The position numbers and the translations under genes are program-made. Below, one piece after another: positions 29,600 through 38,265 of a DNA stretch of 64,000 nt. Source of the DNA: Ruminococcus sp. AF46-10NS (GTDB taxonomy: Bacteria > Bacillota > Clostridia > Lachnospirales > Lachnospiraceae); assembly GCF_003474435.1 (NCBI RefSeq), contig NZ_QRNF01000002.1, forward strand, positions 62,001 through 126,000, in the 5' to 3' direction. The notes beneath the pieces are model-generated. The model saw only the letters and a list, made by a program, of their open reading frames with translations. It was not told the DNA's origin and did not search any database. The first letter of the stretch is position 1. The number at the start of each line of letters is the position of its first letter.

Positions 29600-31571
29600 T
29601 TAAACTTCCTCCCCTCTTCCGCTGCAGGAAATAATATAAATCGGGTTCTCACCCATCATCATATGATATCTTCCAACAGTTTTGGATCTGGCTGCACTAA
29701 GCTGCACAATATCCACATCCGTCAGATTAAAATCACGGATAGCATTCATGGCTTCTGTCACAGTTTCCAGTGTGATACAGTTGATCGCAATACGAATCTC
29801 CGGATTTTTTTCCAGAAGAAGTTTTACGATCTCATTCATATTTCCTGATGAGCCGCCGATAAACGCATGAGTCGGAACAGGCAGTTCTTTCATAGCATCA
29901 GGTGCAGTTCCGGGTATGATCTTAAGATTATCCACTGCAAATTTCTGCCTGTTTTCTTTTAAAAGCCCCAGGGCATCCTCTTTCTTCTCGATTGCATAGA
30001 CCTCACCATTCCATGCACGAAGAGCCATCTCAATGGAAACAGACCCTGTACCAGCTCCTACATCGTAACATACGGAATCTTCTGCAAGACACAGCTTGGA
30101 AAGGGAAACTGTACGCACTTCTTCTTTTGTCATAGGTGCTTTTCCCCGTAAAAATTCCTCATCGCGGATCCCGTGTACAGCACTTAAAGGAGTCGCCTCC
30201 TCGTTATACGCAGTTACCACACTTAAGGCATCTCCACGGTATTCTGTAAGATTCTCTGCTTTATCGTGGAAGATCTTCTCATTTTCATAGGAAAGATTTT
30301 CTCCTACATAAAGGATAACATCTCCCATTCCGTAGTACACCAGCTTCTTTGCAAGGGATGCTACTCCGTCCTCTGTTCCGAGAATGGAAAACACTTTCGG
30401 ATTATGACGGATCAGTGATACAAGATTGCATTTTCTGCCATGGGCACTGACGATCTTCGCGTCATCCCAGGAAAGACCGATCTTTGCCATAAAATATACA
30501 ACAGATGAAATTCCGCAGATCACTTCCACATTGCCTTCCAGAAGATCAACCAGTTTCTTAGCACCACTGTAAAATCCCACATCTCCGGAAAGAGCAATGG
30601 CAACCGTACGATACTCAGGATGTGCTTTGATATATTCCACGATTCTCTCACTGCGGTATTCATGGAGAACACTCTGACCTGGCTTCTGTACGGCTTCTGT
30701 CATACGTTTTGCCCCAATAAGAAGCTCTGCCTCATCAAAAGCCTTCTTTCCTTCCAGAGTCAGGGTTTTCTCCGCGCCATCCCAATTCCCACAAGGGAAA
30801 TCTTCTGAGACAGCTTCAGATTGAAAAATTTTGCCAGAAAGCCTCTTGCCTCAGGCAGGGAAAGACCTTCCTCTTTTAAAGGACGGCCAATGATCACAGG
30901 TGTGGCCCCACATCTCTGACAGGCTTCGATCTTTCCGGAAAACCGCCTGCAAGGCCAGTATCCTTTGTCACCAGGTAACTGCACTGAAACTGGCGCAGCA
31001 TAGCCTCATTGATCTCTGCTGAAAAAGGTCCCTGCATGCCTATGAGATGTTTTCCCTCAATACCAAGCTCCGCACAGGACTGGATCACAGACGGAACAGA
31101 CAGCACCCGTGCAAAAATACGCTCTTTGTAATCCGGGATCACGGTAAACTTCGCCAATTCCTTGCTGCCTGTTGTGAGAAAAATATTTCCCTCTGTTCCG
31201 GACAGGAATTCTGCTGCTTCTTCCGGGCTCTCCACATAAACAGCTTCACTGCTTTTGTCTCCCTCCGGACGAAGAACCCTCTGATATCTTACCCCTGCAT
31301 TTTCACAGGCTTTCCGGATATTTTTTGTTACTTCTGCTGCATACGGATGGGTGGCATCCAGAACGATCTCCGGAGCCGCCTTATGGAAAAGTTCCTCCAT
31401 ATCTTCTGTTTTCAGCCTTCCGGCACTGACATGAAGGAACTCATTTTCCTTAAGTAGGGAGCCTCCATACTCCGTAGCTGCACAGGCATAAACAGAAACT
31501 CCGTTCTCTGCAAGAAAATTGCAGATCGCGTAGCCTTCTGTTGTGCCGGCAAAAACAATGGCTTTATACAT
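29600..31571 (-). CDS. cbiJET: fused CbiJ-CbiE-CbiT: precorrin-6A reductase + C5 and C15 methyltransferases (two frameshifts)
   Basis: With two single bases restored (A4 run at 30939-30942 and the CC at 30777-30778) this reads as one chain of about 657 aa. Residues 1-215 are CobK/CbiJ reductase (VFAGTTEGYAICNFLAENG; YLVTKDTGLAGGFSGKIEAC; ATPVIIGRP). A linker (LKEEGLSLPEARGFLAKFF) leads into CbiE at about 240 (KISLVGIGMG), and CbiT occupies the end (CYDVGAGTGSVSIEMAL, HAFIGGSSGNMNEI). CbiE-CbiT fusion is common (CobL). Adding CbiJ in front is less usual, and no stop or start separates the domains. The ATG overlaps the end of cbiH. Confidence 0.82.
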
Positions 31572-32294
31572 TCTTATATCCCCTTGGTGTTACCATCCTG
31601 CCACCGATATTCTTTGTCTGGGAATTTCCCACAAAGACAGTGGTAAACATATCTACTTCTGTGTCGCGAAGTTCTTTAGTACGATGACCTGTGCAGTCTC
31701 GCCATCTCTTGCGATCTGTGCAACAGTTCCGCAGACTGTATCAGGAGATTTATATTTCATCATCAGGTCACATGCTTTCTGAAGATAATCCTTACGCTTT
31801 CTGCTAGACGGATTGTAAAGACACACTACAAAATCAGCCTGTGCAGCAGCAAGAAGTCTTGCCTCGATCTTTTCCCACGGGGTAAGAAGGTCACTCAGGC
31901 TGATGAGACAGAAATCGTGGATCAGCGGTGCGCCAAGAACTGCTGCCCCGCCTGTTGCTGCGGTAACTCCCGGGATAATGGTAAGCTCTACATCCGGATA
32001 GTTTTCTCCAACCTCATACATCAGACCGGCCATACCGTAGACACCTGCATCTCCGCTGCAGATCATGGAAACTGTCCTGCCTTTTTTTGCTTCCTCAAAA
32101 GCAAGTACACAGCGGTCTACCTCTTTTTTCATCGGTGTTGTCATGAATTCTTTTCCTGCAAAATACTTCTTTACAAGGTCAACATATACTGTGTAGCCGA
32201 TGATCACATCACTTTCATTTAATGCACGGATCGCTCTGCCAGTCATCTGGTCATATGCACCCGGGCCAATTCCCACAACATAAATTTTACTCAA
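31564..32294 (-). CDS. cbiH: cobalt-precorrin-3B C17-methyltransferase (frameshifted; TTG start)
   Basis: Ring-contraction methyltransferase (CobJ/CbiH), tetrapyrrole methylase fold. The TTG at 32294 has GGAGG seven bases upstream and gives SKIYVVGIGPGAYDQMTGRA; no ATG lies in register. Motifs: MICSGDAGVYGMAGLMYE and IPGVTAATGGAAVLGAPLIHDF. The frame breaks at the TTT run 31675-31677. With one base restored the protein continues ELRDTEVDMFTTVFVGNSQT and ends VTPRGYKNV at 31564, inside the cbiJET start. About 243 aa. Confidence 0.88.
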
Positions 32295-33378
32295 AATGTA
32301 TCCTCCGATTTCCGGCTGCAAGAGCGGTGGTTACACCGTCCCGGCCTGTTTTTTTTCTGATCAGTGTACCCTGTCCGCTTGCCAGCACTGCACTGCGCTC
32401 ACAGACATTATCCACACCTGTAATTTTTTCGACAAATTTTGACGGAGTAAATTCTCCTTTTACTGCTTTCAGCTCTTCCTCTGCAAAGGTCTGAAATGGA
32501 AGTCTCCAGTCTTTCGATAAAGCCAGAATACCTGGTTCTTCTTTTTTCAGGTCAATGCTTGCAATAGCACAAAGAGCTTCTTTGTATATATCTGCTTCTT
32601 TCAGACATTCTTCCGCTGCTTCCCGGACAGGAGCAGCTTCCTTTCCTCTGCGGCAGCCCATACCTAAGACTGCGGATGGCGGAACTACGTGGACTGTGTT
32701 TGGAAACGGCAGACAGTTTCTGTGGATGGTTACTGCAATGCCGGTTTCCGGCGGTGCAGTGTCTGCTCCAGAAGATACAGCAAGACACTCCCTGCACAGG
32801 GGCTTGCCAGCTCTGTTACAGAGTACCAGTCCTTCCGGCAGTTCTCCCTCCCACGGAAATTCACTGTAAAAGCCAATCTTTTCTCCAGCGAGAAGTGCTG
32901 CGGATGCTTCCTTAGCTGCTTTCATATGAAAGATGGCACAGCCGTTCTTTTTTGCAAAAACATCTACTGCAAAACGGCTGTGAAGATCTGTCGCCGTGGT
33001 GACGACCGGCGTTGCCTCAAGATATCCAGCACAGCGAAGTGCCAGCTCATTGGCTCCGCCCAGATGACCGGAAAGAAGGGAGATCACAAAATTCCCGCAC
33101 TCATCGATCACAAGAACTGCAGGGTCTGTTTTTTTCCCAACAATGTATGGTGCAATGCTGCGAACAGCGATCCCACAGGCACCGATAAAAATCACTCCGT
33201 CTTTCCCTGACCGAAACTGTTCTCCTGCCCACTGGGAGGTGGAAACAGCGATAGAGTCCGGAAGATAGCGGCTCTTTTTTGCCAGTGTAACCTGCTCTCC
33301 TTCTTCTGTTAATGCTTTTTTAAGTTTTTCCCCTGTCTCCAGTCCTGTCATGCTGAAGCAAATAATCGCAATATTCAT
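32287..33378 (-). CDS. cbiG: cobalt-precorrin-5A hydrolase
   Basis: Opens the delta-lactone of cobalt-precorrin-5A and releases the C2 fragment as acetaldehyde, a step specific to the anaerobic pathway. 363 aa. The N-terminal region has FIGACGIAVRSIAPYIVGKKTDPAVLV and the conserved SLLSGHLGGANELA. The C-terminal CbiG_C domain shows LGMGCRRGKE and ASIDLKKEEPGILALS. Its presence supports the cobalt-early route. Confidence 0.96.
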   Translation of the reverse strand: MNIAIICFSMTGLETGEKLKKALTEEGEQVTLAKKSRYLPDSIAVSTSQWAGEQFRSGKDGVIFIGACGIAVRSIAPYIVGKKTDPAVLVIDECGNFVISLLSGHLGGANELALRCAGYLEATPVVTTATDLHSRFAVDVFAKKNGCAIFHMKAAKEASAALLAGEKIGFYSEFPWEGELPEGLVLCNRAGKPLCRECLAVSSGADTAPPETGIAVTIHRNCLPFPNTVHVVPPSAVLGMGCRRGKEAAPVREAAEECLKEADIYKEALCAIASIDLKKEEPGILALSKDWRLPFQTFAEEELKAVKGEFTPSKFVEKITGVDNVCERSAVLASGQGTLIRKKTGRDGVTTALAAGNRRIHFE

Positions 33379-33381
33379 GTC

Positions 33382-34140
33382 TTATTTCGTAGCTTCACGG
33401 AATTCTGTTGTAAATCCCGGATCATAAAGCTTGGATCTGTCATAATGCGCTGCATTTACTGCATCACCAACCAGCATCAGTGCTGTTTTTGTGATGTTGT
33501 TCTCTTTTGCTGTCTGCGCAAGAGTTCCTACTGTACAGATAAATTTCTTCTCATCCGGCCAGGTTGCCTTGTAAACGATAGCTGCCGGTGTATCCTCACG
33601 GTATCCACCCTCAACAAGTCTGCGGCTCAGCTCTTCCAGCATACCTGTGCTCAGGAAGATAACCATTGTTGCATTGTGAGCTGCAAAAGACTGAATGCTT
33701 TCTTTGGCAGGTACAGGTGTTCTTCCTTCCATTCTGGTAATGATCACGCTCTGGGAAATATCCGGAAGTGTGTACTCCAGGTTCAGTGCAGATGCTGCTC
33801 CGCAGAATGCACTGACTCCAGGGCAGGAATCATAAGGGATTCCTTTCTCATCCAGAATATCCATTTGCTCACGGATCGCACCGTAGATACATGGATCACC
33901 TGTATGGAGACGTACAGTCATCTTCCCTTCTGCCTCAGCTCTCTCCATAACAGAGATCACTTCCTCCAGAGTCATTTTTGCACTGTTATGAATAGTGCAG
34001 ACATCTTTGGAATACTCCAAAAGCCTGGGATTAACAAGAGATCCTGCATAGATGATCACATCTGCTTCCTCTAAATACTGTTTTCCTCTTACTGTGATAA
34101 GATCCGGTGCTCCCGGACCTGCTCCTACAAAATGTACCAT
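33382..34140 (-). CDS. cbiF: cobalt-precorrin-4 C11-methyltransferase
   Basis: SAM-dependent methylation at C11 (CobM/CbiF), 252 aa. VHFVGAGPGAPDLITVRGKQYLEEADVIIYAGSLVN is the classic N-terminus; RLHTGDPCIYGAIREQMD and PGVSAFCGAASALNLEYTLP form the substrate and SAM sites. Only three bases separate it from cbiG and cbiL on either side. Confidence 0.97.
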   Translation of the reverse strand: MVHFVGAGPGAPDLITVRGKQYLEEADVIIYAGSLVNPRLLEYSKDVCTIHNSAKMTLEEVISVMERAEAEGKMTVRLHTGDPCIYGAIREQMDILDEKGIPYDSCPGVSAFCGAASALNLEYTLPDISQSVIITRMEGRTPVPAKESIQSFAAHNATMVIFLSTGMLEELSRRLVEGGYREDTPAAIVYKATWPDEKKFICTVGTLAQTAKENNITKTALMLVGDAVNAAHYDRSKLYDPGFTTEFREATK

Positions 34141-34143
34141 AAT

Positions 34144-34845
34144 CTATTCTTCAGTCCTTTCTTTATTTTCTTTGATAATGATCAGTGAATAATATCCTGC
34201 ATCTTCCGGGATCTCTTCCACAGTTCTGTAGATCTTCTCATCCGGCATGCCACAGTTCTCGATCATCATAGCTTCTGCGCCCTGTGCAAGAAGCTCAGCT
34301 TTCACATCTCCCATTTTCTTTCCGGCTTTCATAAGTACCTTGGTTCCCGGAAGCTTCAGCGCATCCTCGATCTGGTAAGATGCAGGGATTACGTGAAGAG
34401 GCTCAGCCTTCTCCACAAGACCTGTGTTCAGACGTGCGGAAACTGCACAGAAAGATGTGATTCCACAGACGATCTCTGTGTCATATCCCTGTGCCACAAG
34501 TCTGTGATGCACGTAAAGATAAGTAGAATATACAGTCGGATCACCAAGGGTAAGAAATGCTACATTTTTTCCCTGGTCAAGAACCGCCTTAACTTTTTCC
34601 GCTCCTTCATCATGATAGCTCTTCAGCACTACCGGATCTTTTGACATCGGGAACGGAACCGCAAGAAGTTCTTTTTTTCCAAGCTCCGGATATGCACCTT
34701 CTACGATCTTAAATGCTACGGTGTCTTCCGGAACTTTTCCCGGAAGAGCCACAACATCTGCCTCTTTTACAAGACGAAGTGCTTTTAAAGTAAGAAGTTC
34801 CGGATCTCCCGGTCCCACACCTATTCCGTATAATTTACCTGCCAT
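34144..34845 (-). CDS. cbiL: cobalt-precorrin-2 C20-methyltransferase
   Basis: First dedicated ring methylation after cobalt insertion (CobI/CbiL), 233 aa. LYGIGVGPGDPELLTLKALRLVKEADVVALPG at the start and VAFLTLGDPTVYSTYLYVHHRL in the middle are diagnostic; GITSFCAVSARLN follows. Ends with a charged tail (ENKERTEE). Confidence 0.96.
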   Translation of the reverse strand: MAGKLYGIGVGPGDPELLTLKALRLVKEADVVALPGKVPEDTVAFKIVEGAYPELGKKELLAVPFPMSKDPVVLKSYHDEGAEKVKAVLDQGKNVAFLTLGDPTVYSTYLYVHHRLVAQGYDTEIVCGITSFCAVSARLNTGLVEKAEPLHVIPASYQIEDALKLPGTKVLMKAGKKMGDVKAELLAQGAEAMMIENCGMPDEKIYRTVEEIPEDAGYYSLIIIKENKERTEE

Positions 34846-34941
34846 TTTTTATTTCCTCCTGTTGTTTGTTTTTTATAGTCAAGTTCCTGCCTTGCTTATC
34901 GCTTTTCGCAACTCCGCAGAGAATTTCCTTGATTCGTTTTT

Positions 34942-36168
34942 TCACAATTTGTCAGCCCCTGCATCTGCCTGCTCCTGAATAGCTTCCATCAGCTTTAAAG
35001 CATCCCGGGTCTGCCCCAACAGTCCATATACATTGGAGAATACCACTGCACCAAGCAGGATCTGCTCATAAGAACGGTGATCCAGATAAAACTGAATCTT
35101 CTCCATAACAATAGCCATCGTTTGCTTCAGGATCCCATACCTGTCAATAACAGCCAGGGCTTCGTCTGTTGTTCCTGCCTCCAGAATCTCCCGGGCACAT
35201 TCCAGTGTACCACCTGCCCGTATGGCACTTGCACAGAGAACTTCCATTCTGCCATCTGCACAGTGAGAATGCGTATTCATGATCCCTGCTGCAACTTTTA
35301 CAAATTTACCGATATGGGCTACAAAAAGGATTCCCTTTACACCCATATCTATTGCCATATCTATGGTTTCTCCTACATAATTGCTGCATTTGATATTATT
35401 CTCAAAAGGAATCGTCATATGTTCCCGGAGATAATCCGCTCCATAATTTCCCGGTGTCACCAGAATGTAATTTTCTCCCTGAAAGAAATGCTGTTTCATT
35501 TCCACCTGGATGCTGGCGATCAGGGCTCGCTCGCTCATTGGCTCCACAATACCGCTTGTTCCAAGAATGGAAATACCTCCCATAATTCCCAGACGGGGAT
35601 TGAAGGTTTTTTTTGAGATTTCTTCTCCCTCCGGTACGGAAATTGTGATCTTCAGGTACCCTTCGTAATCGTATTCCTGTGCTGCTTCTTCTGCCTCACG
35701 AAGGATCATTGCCTTCGGAACCGGGTTAATGGCAGCTTCGCCCACCTTCTGGGATAAACCAGGTTTTGTGACCCGGCCTACACCGACGCCACCGTCAAGG
35801 ATGATGCTGGAATGAATGATTACTTTTTTTGAATCTGTATTTTGATTATCTATAATGTTCTTCGCTGCTTCAGCGGAAATCTTTTCGACTTTTGCATAGA
35901 CCAGAATGCCGTTGGTGGTGTCGGGATCGTCCCCCGCGTCTTTCTGGACTGCACAGGAAACATGAGTTTCTCCTCTGGTGATGTCATGGAGCTGCAAATT
36001 CAGGGTGATTCCCTTGGGGGTTTGGAGTTCTACTTCTGAAAGAGAAGCTCCTGAGAGAAGCATACGGACTGCACCGCGGGTTGCCCCTGCTGCACAGGAA
36101 CCGGTGGTGTAACCGTAGCGGAGGCGTTTGTTGTTTTTTATGATGTATTTGTCTTCCAGACCAGTCAT
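34942..36168 (-). CDS. cbiD: cobalt-precorrin-5B C1-methyltransferase
   Basis: Methylates C1 in the anaerobic pathway. 408 aa, slightly long because of a C-terminal tail. RYGYTTGSCAAGATRGAVRMLLSG (about 18-41) is the family signature; IMGGISILGTSGIVEPMSERALI and VAHIGKFVKVAAGIMNTHSHCADGRME follow. First gene of the operon; AAAGGAGGTG lies before its ATG. No cobalamin riboswitch motif is recognisable in the 5' region, which instead holds paired hairpin repeats. Confidence 0.96.
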   Translation of the reverse strand: MTGLEDKYIIKNNKRLRYGYTTGSCAAGATRGAVRMLLSGASLSEVELQTPKGITLNLQLHDITRGETHVSCAVQKDAGDDPDTTNGILVYAKVEKISAEAAKNIIDNQNTDSKKVIIHSSIILDGGVGVGRVTKPGLSQKVGEAAINPVPKAMILREAEEAAQEYDYEGYLKITISVPEGEEISKKTFNPRLGIMGGISILGTSGIVEPMSERALIASIQVEMKQHFFQGENYILVTPGNYGADYLREHMTIPFENNIKCSNYVGETIDMAIDMGVKGILFVAHIGKFVKVAAGIMNTHSHCADGRMEVLCASAIRAGGTLECAREILEAGTTDEALAVIDRYGILKQTMAIVMEKIQFYLDHRSYEQILLGAVVFSNVYGLLGQTRDALKLMEAIQEQADAGADKL

Positions 36169-36279
36169 ATTGCATTGGCACCTCCTTTTTCTTTAATGAG
36201 TTTTTTGTAGGAAATTTTTTTGGGGGTTGAGTGTTTTACTTTTTATAATATAATTCTGCTTTTTAAGCTGTGGAAGTTT

Positions 36280-36430
36280 GCGAGGAGGGGAGGCACTCAA
36301 AGTTGCGAAGCCCGTTTCCCCTCCTCGCGCTCCTCCCCTCTGGGCACGCAGCTGAGCTACGGTGTTGGCTGTGTGATATTTTGAAAGGATGATGTATTCA
36401 GCGGTATTGGGAGTGTAGCGTTGTGCCGAT
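36280..36430 (-). repeat. hairpin-ended intergenic repeat, copy 1
   Basis: Read on the minus strand from ATCGG at 36430 to 36280. It ends in an 11-bp perfect hairpin (GCGAGGAGGGG, 36280-36290 against 36318-36328) whose 27-base loop contains CGGGCTTCGCAACTTTGAG. GCGTGCCCA precedes the hairpin. It is about two thirds identical by eye to copy 2 and inverted relative to it, and lies 112 bases upstream of cbiD. Confidence 0.75.
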
Positions 36431-36467
36431 GTTTTCTGGTTGGGTGTTAGGTTGATGATAGGGGACA

Positions 36468-36484
36468 GGCCTGCTGCGCAGGCC
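36468..36484. repeat. GC-rich palindrome between the two hairpin repeats
   Basis: GGCCTGC-TGC-GCAGGCC, a perfect 7-bp dyad inside the 76-base spacer that separates the inverted repeat copies. Confidence 0.7.
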
Positions 36485-36506
36485 GCTTTCTCGTCCGCTG
36501 CGACCA

Positions 36507-36654
36507 ATCGGCTCAGCGTTTCATTTCCAATAACGTTGAATACGTACGCCCTTGCGAAAACCTTTCATTGCCATAGCGTAGATTCAGGCGTGCCCAAGAA
36601 GGGGGTTGTAAGGGGGACCTTCGGGCTTCGCAACTCTGAGATGGTCCCCCTTAC
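36507..36654 (+). repeat. hairpin-ended intergenic repeat, copy 2
   Basis: Read on the plus strand from ATCGG at 36507 to the end of a 12-bp perfect hairpin (GTAAGGGGGACC, 36608-36619 against 36643-36654). The loop carries CGGGCTTCGCAACTCTGAG, one base different from copy 1. The shared order is CCAATA.CG.TGAATAC, then GCGTGCCCA, then the hairpin. The stems differ in sequence between copies but both pair perfectly, which points to selection on structure. Confidence 0.75.
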
Positions 36655-36674
36655 GGTTTTCTTTACATTTCCAA

Positions 36675-36703
36675 AATGTAAAATCCCCACGGCTTTGGGA
36701 TCC
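36675..36703 (-). terminator. probable terminator after the second MATE gene
   Basis: Minus strand GATCCCA and TGGGGATTTT form a short stem with a T-rich tail, flanked by two further small dyads (GGTAATTT-GAG-AAATTACC at the stop codon, and TTTACATTT/AAATGTAAA). Confidence 0.5.
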
Positions 36704-36716
36704 TAACGGTAATTTC

Positions 36717-38057
36717 TCAAATTACCTTGTGTTCCAACCACCGACGACTGTGGAATCTCCATGTAAATATGATTCCGCGTACCGTCCAGTCCGCAAACAT
36801 TCCGATCCAGACTCCCATTGGACCAAATCCGAGAACTCGTATCAGAAATACGCAAAGGCAGAACCTGCACGCCCACATGGTGCAACAGGACGTGATCATA
36901 GAAAATTTCACATCACCTGCTGCCCGAAGGCCATATCCCGGTACAAAAGCCATAGTCCATACCAGTGGTTTTACGATAGTGATCCATGTGATCATGTGAA
37001 TACACATGACTGCACTGGACTTCTCCATGCCACCGAGGATTGTTACCGGTCTTGCCAGTGCGTATACAGTGAGACAGCTTACAATAATAACGATCTCCGC
37101 GATCACGCAGAGTTTTTTTATGTAATAGACAGCTTCATCTTTTCGTCCGGCACCGAGACACTGACCAACAATGGTCATGAGTCCTACGCCTACACCGATC
37201 GCTGCAATTCCATTGAGATTCTCTAGGATATTTGTCATTGCCTGCGCAGCAATCGCTGCTGTTCCAAGTGTGGAAACTGTTGACTGGATCGCAAGTTTTC
37301 CAAGCTGGAACATACTATTCTCGATTCCTGACGGAATTCCAAGTCCAAGAATTCTTCCTATCATAGACCAGTCCGGCCGGATCTTCAGGTAATCCTTCAC
37401 AACAATAGGCTGTCTGTCCTTTCTGAGCTGATATAAAACTACTACAGCACAGAAAACTCGCGAAACCAGTGTTGAGATCGCCGCTCCTGCAACTCCCATA
37501 TGAAATACCCAGATCAGGACCGCATTTCCGCCAATATTCATTACATTGGAAATCATGGAAATGATCATTGGTCCTTTCGTATTCTCCTGTGCCCGGAAAA
37601 TAGATGCCGCAGCATCATAGGAAGCTATAAACGGAAATGACAATGCTGTAAAAAAGAAATACGTCTCAGAAGCACGCATGACATCCGCTTCTACTGAACC
37701 AAATATCAGCCGCAGTAAAGGCTTCTGAAAAATAAGACAGACTGCAGATACAGCTACAGAAATCGCCGTAATAATAAACAAAACCTGCCTTGCCGACATA
37801 TTTGCTTTCTCATAATTCTTCTGTCCGATATACTGCGCGCAGACAATAGCTCCACCTGCTGCCAGCGCAGAAAAAGCCTGGATCAGAAGTATATTGATGG
37901 AATCCACAAGAGAAACCGCAGAAAGAGCCGCAGATCCCACATTACTTACCATCATGGTATCTGCGGTTCCCATTATCGAATTCAAAATCTGTTCCAGCAC
38001 TACCGGAACCAGCAGATTACGGATCATCCGGTTTGTAAACATATGCTGCTGTTCCAT
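36717..38057 (-). CDS. MATE family efflux transporter
   Basis: 446-aa MATE transporter with about twelve membrane spans. MIRNLLVPVVLEQILNSIMGTADTMMVSNVG at the N-terminus and the repeated layout in the second half (GIPSGIENSMFQLGKLAIQS) are typical. Substrate unknown. It stands alone with its own promoter and terminator. It differs clearly in sequence from the other two MATE proteins of the window, so these are not recent duplicates. Confidence 0.9.
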   Translation of the reverse strand: MEQQHMFTNRMIRNLLVPVVLEQILNSIMGTADTMMVSNVGSAALSAVSLVDSINILLIQAFSALAAGGAIVCAQYIGQKNYEKANMSARQVLFIITAISVAVSAVCLIFQKPLLRLIFGSVEADVMRASETYFFFTALSFPFIASYDAAASIFRAQENTKGPMIISMISNVMNIGGNAVLIWVFHMGVAGAAISTLVSRVFCAVVVLYQLRKDRQPIVVKDYLKIRPDWSMIGRILGLGIPSGIENSMFQLGKLAIQSTVSTLGTAAIAAQAMTNILENLNGIAAIGVGVGLMTIVGQCLGAGRKDEAVYYIKKLCVIAEIVIIVSCLTVYALARPVTILGGMEKSSAVMCIHMITWITIVKPLVWTMAFVPGYGLRAAGDVKFSMITSCCTMWACRFCLCVFLIRVLGFGPMGVWIGMFADWTVRGIIFTWRFHSRRWLEHKVI

Positions 38058-38130
38058 GTTTTCATCTCCTGGATTATTCTTAAATTTTACAAAAATCTAT
38101 CTGTAATTTATTAGTCACGCTTTCTTAGAC

Positions 38131-38159
38131 ATTATACCCTTTTCTTTCATTTTTTCCAA
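38131..38159 (-). promoter_or_regulatory. promoter for the second MATE gene
   Basis: Minus strand TTGGAA, 17-base spacer, TATAAT. Confidence 0.6.
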
Positions 38160-38211
38160 TATATTTTATGTGTTTTTCTTGAATTGTGGTGATTTTCTGC
38201 ATAAAGCCGTA

Positions 38212-38245
38212 CAAAACACCGCAGAGATCTCTCATCCCTGCGGTG
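38212..38245 (-). terminator. terminator after the anti-sigma gene
   Basis: Minus strand CACCGCAG, 13-base loop, CTGCGGTG, then TTTTG; about 20 bases past the stop. Confidence 0.75.
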
Positions 38246-38265
38246 CAAAAGCAGCTGACACACAT

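Noticed and set aside
30760..30984. A separate small gene between cbiJ and cbiET
   Set aside because: Its translation is the missing C-terminus of CbiJ plus the first residues of CbiE in a shifted frame, so it belongs to the fused gene.
36193..36507. A 104-residue minus-strand reading frame in the gap upstream of cbiD
   Set aside because: It runs through the repeat copy 1 hairpin, has odd composition and no ribosome binding site I trust, and the matching frame in copy 2 is interrupted by stops. Better explained as part of the repeat.
36440..36706. An 88-residue plus-strand reading frame through repeat copy 2
   Set aside because: The frame differs from that of copy 1 and crosses the hairpin; no sign of a conserved protein.
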